Source: Clostridiales bacterium (GTDB taxonomy: Bacteria; Bacillota; Limnochordia; Darwinibacteriales; B1SED10-159). Taken from it: 36,974 nt of DNA. Where the stretch lies: NCBI GenBank assembly GCA_003551965.1, contig PUOC01000296.1, positions 1 to 36,974 on the forward strand, in the 5' to 3' direction. Positions 8,526-17,500 of this stretch are shown here, piece by piece. Position numbers and translations under genes: made by a program. Every line of letters begins with the position of its first letter. Positions within the stretch are counted from its first letter, which is position 1. Under the pieces are notes generated by a model. The model made no database searches. It was not told the DNA's origin and was given only the letters and a program-made list of their open reading frames with translations.

Positions 8526-10040
8526 ATGGCCAGGGCAGAAATTCTGACCATTGACCAAGGAACCACCGGCACCAAGGTCCTTCTGTTTGATGATCAGGGG
8601 ACAAGGAAAGCCGCGGCGTATCGGGAGCACCGCCAGTACTATCCGCAGCCGGGATGGGTGGAGCACGATGCCGTGGAGATCTGGGAAAATACGGCGGACT
8701 TAATACAGGAAGTACTGGCAGAGCGGGAAACAGCTCCGATCTGCCTGGCCATCACAAACCAGCGGGAAACGGTTGCGGTCTGGGACCGCGTCACAGGGAA
8801 CCCCTTGGCTCCTGCGGTGGTGTGGCAGTGCCGGCGCAGTGTTTCCCTCTGCCGCGAACTGCAGCGGCGAGGTTTGGAACCGGATGTCCGACGGTATACG
8901 GGCCTGCCTTTGGATCCATACTTCTCTGGGACCAAGATCGCGTGGCTGCTGCAGCATGACAAGAGCTTGGCTGCGAAAGCCGAATCCGGAGAGGCGTGCA
9001 TAGGAACCATAGACAGCTGGTTGTTGTGGAAGCTGACTGGGGGCAGGGTGTTTGCCACCGATTACTCTAACGCCTCGCGGACCATGCTCTACAACATCGG
9101 CCAGCTTCGTTGGGAGGATGATCTCCTGGAGGCCCTGGGCATTCCTCGGCAGGCGCTTCCCGAGGTCTGTCCGTCGTCCTACTGCTTTGGGCGGACAGAG
9201 CAGCTGGGAAAGCTTCCCGGCGGCATTGCCATCCAATCGGCCATAGGTGATTCCCAAGCAGCGTTGTTTGGCCAGGCCTGTTTTCATCCGGGTATGGCCA
9301 AGGCCACCTATGGAACGGGAACATCCTTCATGGTCTACCAGGGCCCGGAGCTGGTTTCGCCGCCTCCTGGCATGGTGGCTGCTCTCGCGTGGGGGATCGG
9401 CGGCGATGTGGGCTATGCCCTGGAAGGAATCATCAACGTGACGGGAGCTGCTGTGCAGTGGCTCCGGGACGGCTTGGGCATTATCCGATCGGCGGCAGAG
9501 ACCGAAGCCTTGGCTGCATCCCTCGATGACAACGGCGGGGTCTATATGGTTCCTGCCTTTGTGGGATTGGGAGCACCCCATTGGGACATGGATGCCCGGG
9601 CCCTTATTTGCGGCATCACTCGGGGCACGGGCAGAGAACACATGGCGCGAGCGGCTCTGGAAGCCATGGCCTATCAGGTGAAGGATGTGTCGGCGCTGCT
9701 CGATCGTGCCGGCGGAGTTCCCATGCGTACGTTGCGCGCCGATGGCGGCGCATCGGAAAACCGCTTTCTCATGCAGTTTCAGGCGGACATCCTGGGTATA
9801 CCAATCCAGCGCCCGGCGGTGGCAGAAATATCAGCGTTGGGTGCCGCGTATCTGGCTGGTCTGGATGCGGGGATTTGGCCGGATAAAGAAGCAGTGGAAC
9901 GGCAGTGGCGGGCGGAGGTATCCTATGAGCCATGCATGGACGAGCAGGAGCGGAGGAAACTCTATGGTGGTTGGACGGCGGCAGTGCGACGGAGCTTGAG
10001 TCAAACAGACGAGATGGGGGAGGAGTTTGATCGTGAGTAA
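8526..10040 (+). CDS. FGGY-family carbohydrate kinase, glycerol-kinase-like
   Basis: LTIDQGTTGTKVLLFD, ITNQRETVAVWDRVTGNPLAPAVVWQ, TGLPLDPYFSGTKIAWLL, GTIDSWLLWKLTGG, YGTGTSFMV, DGGASENRFLMQFQADILG; 2 bp after previous CDS. Confidence 0.92.
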   Translation: MARAEILTIDQGTTGTKVLLFDDQGTRKAAAYREHRQYYPQPGWVEHDAVEIWENTADLIQEVLAERETAPICLAITNQRETVAVWDRVTGNPLAPAVVWQCRRSVSLCRELQRRGLEPDVRRYTGLPLDPYFSGTKIAWLLQHDKSLAAKAESGEACIGTIDSWLLWKLTGGRVFATDYSNASRTMLYNIGQLRWEDDLLEALGIPRQALPEVCPSSYCFGRTEQLGKLPGGIAIQSAIGDSQAALFGQACFHPGMAKATYGTGTSFMVYQGPELVSPPPGMVAALAWGIGGDVGYALEGIINVTGAAVQWLRDGLGIIRSAAETEALAASLDDNGGVYMVPAFVGLGAPHWDMDARALICGITRGTGREHMARAALEAMAYQVKDVSALLDRAGGVPMRTLRADGGASENRFLMQFQADILGIPIQRPAVAEISALGAAYLAGLDAGIWPDKEAVERQWRAEVSYEPCMDEQERRKLYGGWTAAVRRSLSQTDEMGEEFDRE

Positions 10041-11445
10041 AGCATTAGGGATCATTGTCGGCAATCGCGGGTTTTTTCCAGGAGAACTGTGTAAGGATGG
10101 ACGGCGCGCCATGGTGGAGGCTGTTGAAAGGCAGGGTATGGAGCCGGTGGTACTGCCCGAGGAGCACGGTGTATACGGCAGCTGCCTGACAAGGAAGGAT
10201 GCGCTGGCGTGTGCAGAGTTGTTCCAAGAGCGGCAGCAGGATATCATCGGGATTATCGTTACCCTGCCTAACTTCGGTGATGAAAAGGCCGTGGCCGAAG
10301 CGTTGCGGCACAGCGGCCTGCAAGTACCGGTTTTGGTCCATGCTTTCCCCGACGCATTGGATAAAATGGACATTGGGCACCGCCGGGACAGCTTCTGCGG
10401 CAAGCTTTCCGTCTGCAATAACCTCAGGCAGTACGGGATTCCCTTTTCCCTGACCACTGACCACACGTCGGATCCCAACGGCGATGTGTTCCGCGCTGAC
10501 ATGCGGAAGTTCACTGCTGTCTGCCGGGTTGTCGATGGGTTGAAGCATATCCGTATTGGCGTGGTGGGTCCTCGCCCCAGCGATTTTAACACGGTCCGGT
10601 TCAGTGAAAGGATCTTCGAGCGCCACGGCATTTCAGTGGAATCCGTGGGTTTGGTGGATATTCTGCAGATCATTGACGGCCTGGCCGATGACGATACAAG
10701 GATTTACGAAACGCAAGAAGAAATTAGACAGTACATGGATGTCTCCGGCGTGCCCCCGGAAGCCATGGTGAAGCTGGCTAAGCTGCAGATTGCCCTGGAT
10801 CAGTGGGTGCGGGAAAACCAGTATGACGCAGTAGCCATTCAATGCTGGTCGTCGCTGCAGACGTCATTAGGGGTCAACCCCTGTACCGTGATGAGTATGC
10901 TCTCCCAGAGCTTAATACCGGCTTCCTGTGAAGCCGATGCTGCCGGAGCCGTGAGTATGCTGGCGCTGCAGCTGGCGGCACAGCAACCCAGCGGCTTAGT
11001 GGATTGGAACAACAACTATGGCGACGATCCCAACAAGGCGGTGGTGTTTCACTGCGGCAATTACGCCAAGTCCCTGTATAAACAGTCGTGCATCGCCTAT
11101 GCAGACATTCTCGGATCATCCCTGGGCATGGAGCGCACCTATGGGGCGATTGCCGGGCAGATCAAACCGGGCCCGATCACCTTTGCCCGAGTCAGCACCG
11201 ATGACATGCACGGTACTATCCGGGCGTACACGGCGGAAGGCATCGTTACAGAGGATGTCATCGAGAGCTTTGGCTCCTGGGGCGTGGTGGAAGTGCCGGC
11301 TCTGCAGAAGATGATGGGCGAGATCAGCCGTTTGGGTTTTGAACATCATGTGGCAGTGAACCTTTCACATGTCGGTGACGTGCTGGCCGAAGCCTTTGGC
11401 ACCTATTTCGGCTGGGAAATGCACGATTTTAGGCCGAATCGGTAA
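10033..11445 (+). CDS. L-fucose/L-arabinose isomerase-fold family protein (sugar isomerase)
   Basis: Overall fold signatures: VAIQCWSSLQTSLGVNPCTVMSML, CEADAAGAVSMLALQLAA, DWNNNYGDDPNKAVVFHCGN, GQIKPGPITFARVSTDD; GTG start after GGAGG, overlapping kinase stop. Confidence 0.85.
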   Translation: MSKALGIIVGNRGFFPGELCKDGRRAMVEAVERQGMEPVVLPEEHGVYGSCLTRKDALACAELFQERQQDIIGIIVTLPNFGDEKAVAEALRHSGLQVPVLVHAFPDALDKMDIGHRRDSFCGKLSVCNNLRQYGIPFSLTTDHTSDPNGDVFRADMRKFTAVCRVVDGLKHIRIGVVGPRPSDFNTVRFSERIFERHGISVESVGLVDILQIIDGLADDDTRIYETQEEIRQYMDVSGVPPEAMVKLAKLQIALDQWVRENQYDAVAIQCWSSLQTSLGVNPCTVMSMLSQSLIPASCEADAAGAVSMLALQLAAQQPSGLVDWNNNYGDDPNKAVVFHCGNYAKSLYKQSCIAYADILGSSLGMERTYGAIAGQIKPGPITFARVSTDDMHGTIRAYTAEGIVTEDVIESFGSWGVVEVPALQKMMGEISRLGFEHHVAVNLSHVGDVLAEAFGTYFGWEMHDFRPNR

Positions 11446-11465
11446 ACGAGAAAGGAGAATGCTTC

Positions 11466-12074
11466 GTGAAACCGTTGTCTGGCAAAAGAGTTGTGCTGCT
11501 GGCTGCCCACGAGTTCGAGGACATTGAACTGTTGTACACGATTCTCCGCTTGGGGGAAGAAGGGGCCGAGGTGCATGTGGCCACTCTGCCCAAGGATGCG
11601 CCGGGGCACTTCCATACCCGCCCCTATTGGCCGGACAAACCCATTACCGGGCGCTTTGGTTCCACTGTCCCCTTTTATGTGCTCGGCGAGGGCAACACCT
11701 GGCACCACAGAAGCGTGGACGATTTGAAGGCAGAGGACTATGATGCAGTGATTGTTCCCGGCGGGTTTGCACCGGATTATCTCCGCCACCACAGCGGTGT
11801 TTTGAAGTTTGTTGCTGATATGCACCGTCATAAGAAAATAAGTGCTGCCATCTGCCATGGCCCCCAAGTGTTCATATCTGTCGACGCCGAAGAAGGCACA
11901 GACATGATCCGAGGGCGCCGGGTATGCGGATTTACTGCCGTCAAACATGACACCATCAATGCCGGCGGGCAATTTGTCGACGAAGCCGCAGTGACAGACG
12001 GGAACGTTGTCACAGGCCGGGTGCCGGACGATCTGCCGGCGTTCTGCAGAGAAATAATCAAAGGACTGTCGTGA
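11466..12074 (+). CDS. DJ-1/PfpI family protein
   Basis: VVLLAAHEFEDIELLYTILRLGEEGAEV, AVIVPGGFAPDYLR, KKISAAICHGPQVFIS nucleophile elbow. Confidence 0.9.
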   Translation: MKPLSGKRVVLLAAHEFEDIELLYTILRLGEEGAEVHVATLPKDAPGHFHTRPYWPDKPITGRFGSTVPFYVLGEGNTWHHRSVDDLKAEDYDAVIVPGGFAPDYLRHHSGVLKFVADMHRHKKISAAICHGPQVFISVDAEEGTDMIRGRRVCGFTAVKHDTINAGGQFVDEAAVTDGNVVTGRVPDDLPAFCREIIKGLS

Positions 12075-12119
12075 GCCATTTCGGTACTGGGTGAAAAAGG
12101 GAAAGGGAGGCATGCAGTG

Positions 12120-12629
12120 ATGGATACATTGACAGCCATTCGCACACGCCGCAGCGTTCGCCGCTTTGAAGATCAGCCGGTGGAACAGGAAACGATAAGA
12201 ACCATACTGGAAGCCGGGTTCTGCGCACCCACAGCAAGAAACCTCCGTCCCTGGCACTTTATTGTTCTGCGGGACATGGAGGTCCGGCGGGAGCTTTCTA
12301 AAGCGGCCGGCAATCTCAGCCGATTAGTCGATGGCGATTGTGTTATATTCGTCTGCGGAGACCGTGAAGTACAGGAGCGAGAGGAGTTTATACTGGAGGA
12401 CGGCGCCGCCGCTGTACAGAATATGCTCTTGGCAGCCCATGCTTCTGGTTTGGGCGCTGTCTGGTGCGGCATACGAACAGAAAAGGATCTGCATGAGGCT
12501 GTGCGCAGACCGCTGCAGCTGCCGCCGAACATTCTGCCCGTGGCCTTCATCGTCTTAGGCCATCCTTCCGAGCATCCTGAACCCAAAAACCGTTACGACG
12601 AAAGCAAGGTCCATTGGGATCGATGGTGA
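12120..12629 (+). CDS. Nitroreductase family protein (copy 1)
   Basis: IRTRRSVRRFEDQPVEQETIRTILEAGFCAPTARNLRPWHFIVL, GLGAVWCGI, ILPVAFIVLGHPSE. Confidence 0.92.
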   Translation: MDTLTAIRTRRSVRRFEDQPVEQETIRTILEAGFCAPTARNLRPWHFIVLRDMEVRRELSKAAGNLSRLVDGDCVIFVCGDREVQEREEFILEDGAAAVQNMLLAAHASGLGAVWCGIRTEKDLHEAVRRPLQLPPNILPVAFIVLGHPSEHPEPKNRYDESKVHWDRW

Positions 12630-12780
12630 TAGGGCCGGGGCCGTAGCACTGCGACAACGCAGGGCTGCTCTGCAGGCCAGCATGGAAGCAGCACACCAAG
12701 CACTAGACCGGTTAGCCAACGAAGGACAGACAGTACACAGGCTGCAGGGGTTCGCTCCCCTGCTGCCTCCATGTGAGGTG

Positions 12781-13188
12781 ATGGAAATGCCGAGGCCTCG
12801 CAAGCGCCGACGGGTCTGCGGTCTGCCCAAAACACGCACCTTCGGTCCCGCGGGTATTGAGCGGGGGATGATGCCGCCGCTTACCATGACGGTTGAGGAA
12901 TACGAGGCGGTGCGGTTGATGGACCGAGAGGGGCTGACGCAGGATCAGTGTGCCCGCCAAATGGATGTGGCCCGGACTACTGTCCAGCGGATCTATGCCG
13001 AAGCCCGGCAGAAGATTGCCACAGCGTTGGTGGACGGGCGACAGCTCATCATTGAAGGCGGCGACTACGTGGTTTGTACCGATGCCGGCGAGGAACCCCA
13101 TGCTGGTCCGGAACGATGCCGCCGCTGCTTTGCCGGTTCCGGCAGAGCCCGCCGGCGGGGACCTGGCCACCAGCGGCCGTTTTCTTGA
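12781..13188 (+). CDS. DUF134 family DNA-binding protein
   Basis: MEMPRPRKRRRVCGLPKTRTFGPAGI...LTMTVEEYEAVRLMDREGLTQDQCARQMDVARTTVQRIYAEARQKIATALVDGRQLIIEGGDY. Confidence 0.88.
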   Translation: MEMPRPRKRRRVCGLPKTRTFGPAGIERGMMPPLTMTVEEYEAVRLMDREGLTQDQCARQMDVARTTVQRIYAEARQKIATALVDGRQLIIEGGDYVVCTDAGEEPHAGPERCRRCFAGSGRARRRGPGHQRPFS

Positions 13189-13196
13189 AAAACGGC
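13176..13196 (+). terminator. Hairpin at end of DUF134 gene
   Basis: GCCGTTTT-cttga-AAAACGGC followed by TTTG. Confidence 0.4.
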
Positions 13197-13273
13197 TTTG
13201 TCATTGTGGTGTGGGCCGGCATGCTGCTATTAAACTATGCCTGCTGATGAACTTGCATGAAAGAAGTACCGAG

Positions 13274-13295
13274 ACCGGCCAACGTGTCGGTTTTT
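13274..13295 (+). terminator. Intrinsic terminator-like hairpin between DUF134 gene and aldo/keto reductase
   Basis: ACCGGC-caacgt-GTCGGT followed by TTTT. Confidence 0.45.
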
Positions 13296-13516
13296 CCACA
13301 TCACTGAAGAGCTGCCCGCGTTGCAACGGGCAGCCGGGGCAGGAAATCAAGGCTAAGAGCAGAACCTATCGTCATGGCATACCCCAGGCAAGGCAATGCC
13401 GGTTAGTACCGCCATGGTCCGAACGCCCGGCCCGGGACGTCAAAGATGCCCGGTTCTACTCAGGAATATCGCAAACCCTTGCTTTGACGCAGACAAAACC
13501 CAGGAGGGATCTTCTT

Positions 13517-14545
13517 TTGAAAACTATCCGCCTAGGACGAACCAACCTCAAGGTTACGCAGACGGCTTTTGGTGCCCTTCCCGTACAGCGGGCGTCCATG
13601 GATGATGCCGTGGAACTGCTGCTGCGGGCCTATGACAGCGGAATTAACTTCTATGATACGGCTCGCGGCTATTCGGACAGTGAGGAAAAGTTAGGGCGAG
13701 CCTTGTCCCATGTTCGCCAGGAAATTGTCATTGCTACTAAGAGCCCGGCCAAGGCCGGCGAGGACCTGCGGCGTGATGTGGAGACGAGCCTGGAGAAGCT
13801 GCAGACGGATTACATTGACATCCTCCAGTTCCACAATCCGGGATTTGTACCCCGCCCGGGCGGCGAGGACGGACTCTATGATGCGGCAGCGGACCTGCGG
13901 AGGCAGGGGGCTATCGGGTATATCAGTATCAGTAATCACAAGCTGGACATTGCCCGAGAGGCTGTGGAATCGGGTCTCTACGACACCCTGCAGTTTCCGC
14001 TGAGCCATTTGTCCTCCCAGGAAGATCTGGATCTGGTCGATATCTGCCGCGGGCACGATGTCGGCTTTATTGCCATGAAGGCTCTGTCCGGCGGTTTGAT
14101 TACCGATGCCCGGGCAGCATTTGCCTATCTGCGGCAGTTTGACAACGTGGTGCCCATCTGGGGAATACAGTATCCAGAGGAGTTAGAGGAATTTCTGCAG
14201 TTAGAGAGCGCTCCTCCGGTCCTGGACAGTGCTGTGCAGTCGGTCATAGACCGAGACCGACAGGAGCTGTCCGGATCCTTCTGCCGGGGCTGCGGATACT
14301 GCATGCCCTGCCCCGTGGACATTCCCATCAGTATGGCGGCACGAATGTCATTGCTGCTCCAACGCGCTCCGTACCAACAGTTCCTGGAACCGGAGTGGCA
14401 GGAACGCATGGAACGGATCAAGGACTGTACAGAATGCGGTCAGTGCCGCGAAGCCTGTCCCTACGAACTGGATACACCCAATCTTCTCAAGGAGGAGTAC
14501 GACAAATACTGGGAATTCGCTGCAGCCCGCGGTGTCACGCGCTGA
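13517..14545 (+). CDS. Aldo/keto reductase with C-terminal 2x[4Fe-4S] ferredoxin domain
   Basis: MKTIRLGRTNLKVTQTAFGALPVQR, YDSGINFYDTARGYSDSEEKLGRAL, C-terminal CRGCGYCMPCP and CTECGQCREACP; TTG start after GGAGG. Confidence 0.92.
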   Translation: MKTIRLGRTNLKVTQTAFGALPVQRASMDDAVELLLRAYDSGINFYDTARGYSDSEEKLGRALSHVRQEIVIATKSPAKAGEDLRRDVETSLEKLQTDYIDILQFHNPGFVPRPGGEDGLYDAAADLRRQGAIGYISISNHKLDIAREAVESGLYDTLQFPLSHLSSQEDLDLVDICRGHDVGFIAMKALSGGLITDARAAFAYLRQFDNVVPIWGIQYPEELEEFLQLESAPPVLDSAVQSVIDRDRQELSGSFCRGCGYCMPCPVDIPISMAARMSLLLQRAPYQQFLEPEWQERMERIKDCTECGQCREACPYELDTPNLLKEEYDKYWEFAAARGVTR

Positions 14546-14583
14546 AGGCTAATCAGCTGCTGGGAAAGAGGTTATCTTGAACC

Positions 14584-15537
14584 ATGGAGTTCTTTGTCTT
14601 TATTCTTACCAACAATATTGTACCCATCTTCGTGTTGATCATTCTAGGTTACTGGCTGGGAAGGAAGTTCGAGCTGGACGTGTTTACGCTCAGCAAATTG
14701 AATTTCTATGTTTTTGTTCCCGCGTTCATCTTGGTTAACCTTTATACCACGGAAATTCCTCTGCAGATGGTCCAGGTTCCGGTGTTTGCCCTATCGCTGA
14801 TGGTCCTCAACTTTGCCGTCAGTTCGGCCGTGGCTAAGGTGCGACGTTATGACATGGGAATGGCCAGTGCCTTCAAGAACTCGATCATGTTCTATAATTC
14901 GGGCAACATTGGCCTGCCGCTGATTACACTGGTTTTTTCCAATCCGCCCTTTGCTGAAACGGGGTTTTTGAGCACGGCGGTGACAGCACAGATCTTAGTG
15001 CTCATGATCCTCAACGTTACCATGAATACAGTGGGCTTTTTCAATGCAGGGCGGGCTACCATGCGCTGGCAGGACTCGGTGTTAAAGGTGCTGACCATGC
15101 CGGTCATTTATGCAATTCCCGCTGCCTTTTTCTTCAAGGCCGTGCCCTACGATTTGACCGACGCCATTGTCTGGCCCGCCTTGGCATATGCCCGAGAAGG
15201 GCTGATCTCCGTGGCTCTGCTGACTTTGGGTGCGCAGCTGTCCCGCACCACGCTGCGGGTCACCAACGCCGAGGTCTATGTGGCGGCCGGTGTCCGTTTG
15301 CTGGGAGGCCCGGTCATGGCCTGGGGACTGCTTCAGATCATGGGCATCGGCGGTGTGTTGGCCCAGGCTTTGATGATCTCGTCGGCCGTTCCTACGGCGG
15401 TAAACAGTGCCTTAATTGCCGTGGAAATGAACAACGAGCCCGGCTTTGCTTCGCAGGTGGTCATGGTATCAACACTCTGCAGTGCTGTCACGCTGACATT
15501 GGTGATCTATGGCGCACAGCTGCTGTTTCCTTTTTAA
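14584..15537 (+). CDS. AEC family transporter (auxin efflux carrier-like permease)
   Basis: Multiple TM helices; FVPAFILVNLY, NSIMFYNSGNIGLPLI, LGAQLSRTTLRV, SSAVPTAVNSALIAVEMN. Confidence 0.88.
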   Translation: MEFFVFILTNNIVPIFVLIILGYWLGRKFELDVFTLSKLNFYVFVPAFILVNLYTTEIPLQMVQVPVFALSLMVLNFAVSSAVAKVRRYDMGMASAFKNSIMFYNSGNIGLPLITLVFSNPPFAETGFLSTAVTAQILVLMILNVTMNTVGFFNAGRATMRWQDSVLKVLTMPVIYAIPAAFFFKAVPYDLTDAIVWPALAYAREGLISVALLTLGAQLSRTTLRVTNAEVYVAAGVRLLGGPVMAWGLLQIMGIGGVLAQALMISSAVPTAVNSALIAVEMNNEPGFASQVVMVSTLCSAVTLTLVIYGAQLLFPF

Positions 15538-15646
15538 GAGGCTGGCCTGGCAGCAGACCCGCGGTTTATGCTGGCCTGTGAAGTGCGCAGTGACTGGAAT
15601 GGGCTTGCAGCCTTGACTGAAAAACAATGCGTTGGAGGTGCTTTAA

Positions 15647-16150
15647 ATGAAGGCAATCTTTACCCGCAGAAGCATACGGCGATACACCGACCAACCGGTG
15701 TCCCAGGAGGCGGTCTTGCAGCTGCTGGAAGCAGCCATGGCCGCTCCTTCAGCCGGTGATTCCCGCCCATGGCACTTTGTGGTCATTACCGACCGGCAAT
15801 TGCTGGACAAGGTCCCGTCGTTTCACGCCTATGCACGTATGATCACGGAAGCGCCCATGGCTATCTTGGTATGCGGGGATCAAGGCCAGGCAAAGTTTGA
15901 TGCGGCTTATTGGGTGCAGGACTGCTCGGCCGCAACCCAGAACATTCTTCTGGCGGCGGAAGCCATGGGACTGGGATCGGTATGGTTAGGCGTCTATCCT
16001 TTGGAGGAGAGAATGGCGGGCCTGCGGGATCTCTTGGGAATTCCAGAGCATATTACCCCCTTCGCCCTGCTTCCCGTGGGACATCCCGGTGAAGAAAAGC
16101 CGCCGGCGGAACGCTATGATGCCGACAGAGTACATTACGACCGATGGTAG
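15647..16150 (+). CDS. Nitroreductase family protein (copy 2)
   Basis: FTRRSIRRYTDQPVSQEAVLQLLEAAMAAPSAGDSRPWHFVVI, GLGSVWLGVYP, PVGHPGEEKP. Confidence 0.93.
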   Translation: MKAIFTRRSIRRYTDQPVSQEAVLQLLEAAMAAPSAGDSRPWHFVVITDRQLLDKVPSFHAYARMITEAPMAILVCGDQGQAKFDAAYWVQDCSAATQNILLAAEAMGLGSVWLGVYPLEERMAGLRDLLGIPEHITPFALLPVGHPGEEKPPAERYDADRVHYDRW

Positions 16151-16214
16151 AGGAGGGCTGCCCTGCTGCGAAGTGGAGAGACGCCCACAGTAAGACTGCA
16201 AAGGAGGCATAATC

Positions 16215-17246
16215 ATGGATACCATGCGAATGGCCATTATCGGTGCCGGTGTGTGGGGAGAAGTGCACGCATTCCTTTACGACGAACATCCTAACGTGGA
16301 AATTGCGGCGGTGTGTGACCTTGATCGGGAACGTGCTGCCCGGTTGGCGGAACAGTTTGGGATTGCCGGCGTATACGCAGATCATAGAGAGATGCTGCAA
16401 AAGGAAGCATTCGACGCTGCGGCGATTGTAACGCCGGACCATGCCCACCGCACGCTGGCTGTGGATTGTGCCGAGGCCGGCAAAGATCTGCTTCTGGAAA
16501 AGCCGCTGGCAACCACGGAGGATGACGTGCAGGCTATTGTCGAGGCCGTTAGGGGCAATGGCGTCCGCTGTATGGTGGATCTGCACAATCGCTGGAGTCC
16601 GCCGTTTGCCGTCACCAAGCAGTCCCTGGAGCGGGGTGAGCTGGGCACGCCTGTCAGCGCCTACTTCCGGCTCAATGACATCCAGTGGGTGGCCACCGAT
16701 ATGCTCCCTTGGGCGGCCCAGTCTTCCATACTTTGGTTCCTTGGCCCGCACGCGGTGGATACTTTGCGCTGGATTTTTGACGATGAAGTCAAGCGGGTCT
16801 ACTCTGTGTCCAGTTCCGGCGTGCTGAAATCCCAAGGCGTGGATACGGTGGATATCTACCAGACTATCTTGGAATTTCGCGGCGGAGGGATTGCCACTGT
16901 GGAGAACAGCTGGATTACGCCGGACACCCATCCCTGTATCAATGACATTAAGTTCAATGTCACGGGAACCAAGGGCATGATAAATCTCGATCTGAGCAAC
17001 AACCAGATGATTGAGCGATTTACCGAGGAGAAGAACGATCGGCCCGATGTACTTGTCAAACACTTTGTCCACGGTAAACCCAAGGGCTTTGCCTATGAGA
17101 GCATTCGCCATTTTATTGAAGCCGAGCGCAGCGGTGAACCGTTTCTTGTTAGTTTCGAAGATGCCGTCAACACGTGCCAGGTTATTTTCGCCATGCTGGA
17201 ATCGGCCGAAAAGGGGACGCCGGTGGAGGTGCGTTATCTGCCCTGA
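16215..17246 (+). CDS. Gfo/Idh/MocA family oxidoreductase
   Basis: MAIIGAGVWGEVHAFLYDEHPNVEIAAVCDLDRERAARLAEQFG, VTPDHAHRTLAVDCAEAGKDLLLEKPLATT. Confidence 0.93.
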   Translation: MDTMRMAIIGAGVWGEVHAFLYDEHPNVEIAAVCDLDRERAARLAEQFGIAGVYADHREMLQKEAFDAAAIVTPDHAHRTLAVDCAEAGKDLLLEKPLATTEDDVQAIVEAVRGNGVRCMVDLHNRWSPPFAVTKQSLERGELGTPVSAYFRLNDIQWVATDMLPWAAQSSILWFLGPHAVDTLRWIFDDEVKRVYSVSSSGVLKSQGVDTVDIYQTILEFRGGGIATVENSWITPDTHPCINDIKFNVTGTKGMINLDLSNNQMIERFTEEKNDRPDVLVKHFVHGKPKGFAYESIRHFIEAERSGEPFLVSFEDAVNTCQVIFAMLESAEKGTPVEVRYLP

Positions 17247-17500
17247 GCGGCACTGGGACTATAAATAAGCGCTGCGGTTACATTGCTTTGCCGTCCATAA
17301 TCTGGTACGATTACATTGTATGGCCAGGTCCTGCCAGGGACAGGTTGGGTGTGTTGATTGCGGCCCGAGAGCGTCACCGCTGCGGCCGCAGCAATTTCTG
17401 CCGAAGGGGTTGGCTGCGCCTGGCTGTCACCTTCTAGACGGCCCCTGCATCCGTACGCTCCTGGGCTTGTACACTTTTTTCAAGAAAGAAGGCAGTGTCT

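Noticed and set aside
12950-13516. N-terminal extension of the aldo/keto reductase ORF (531 aa call) reaching into DUF134
   Set aside because: AKR homology begins at MKTIRLGRTNLKV (TTG 13517) with a good SD; the upstream part overlaps DUF134 in another frame and hairpins.
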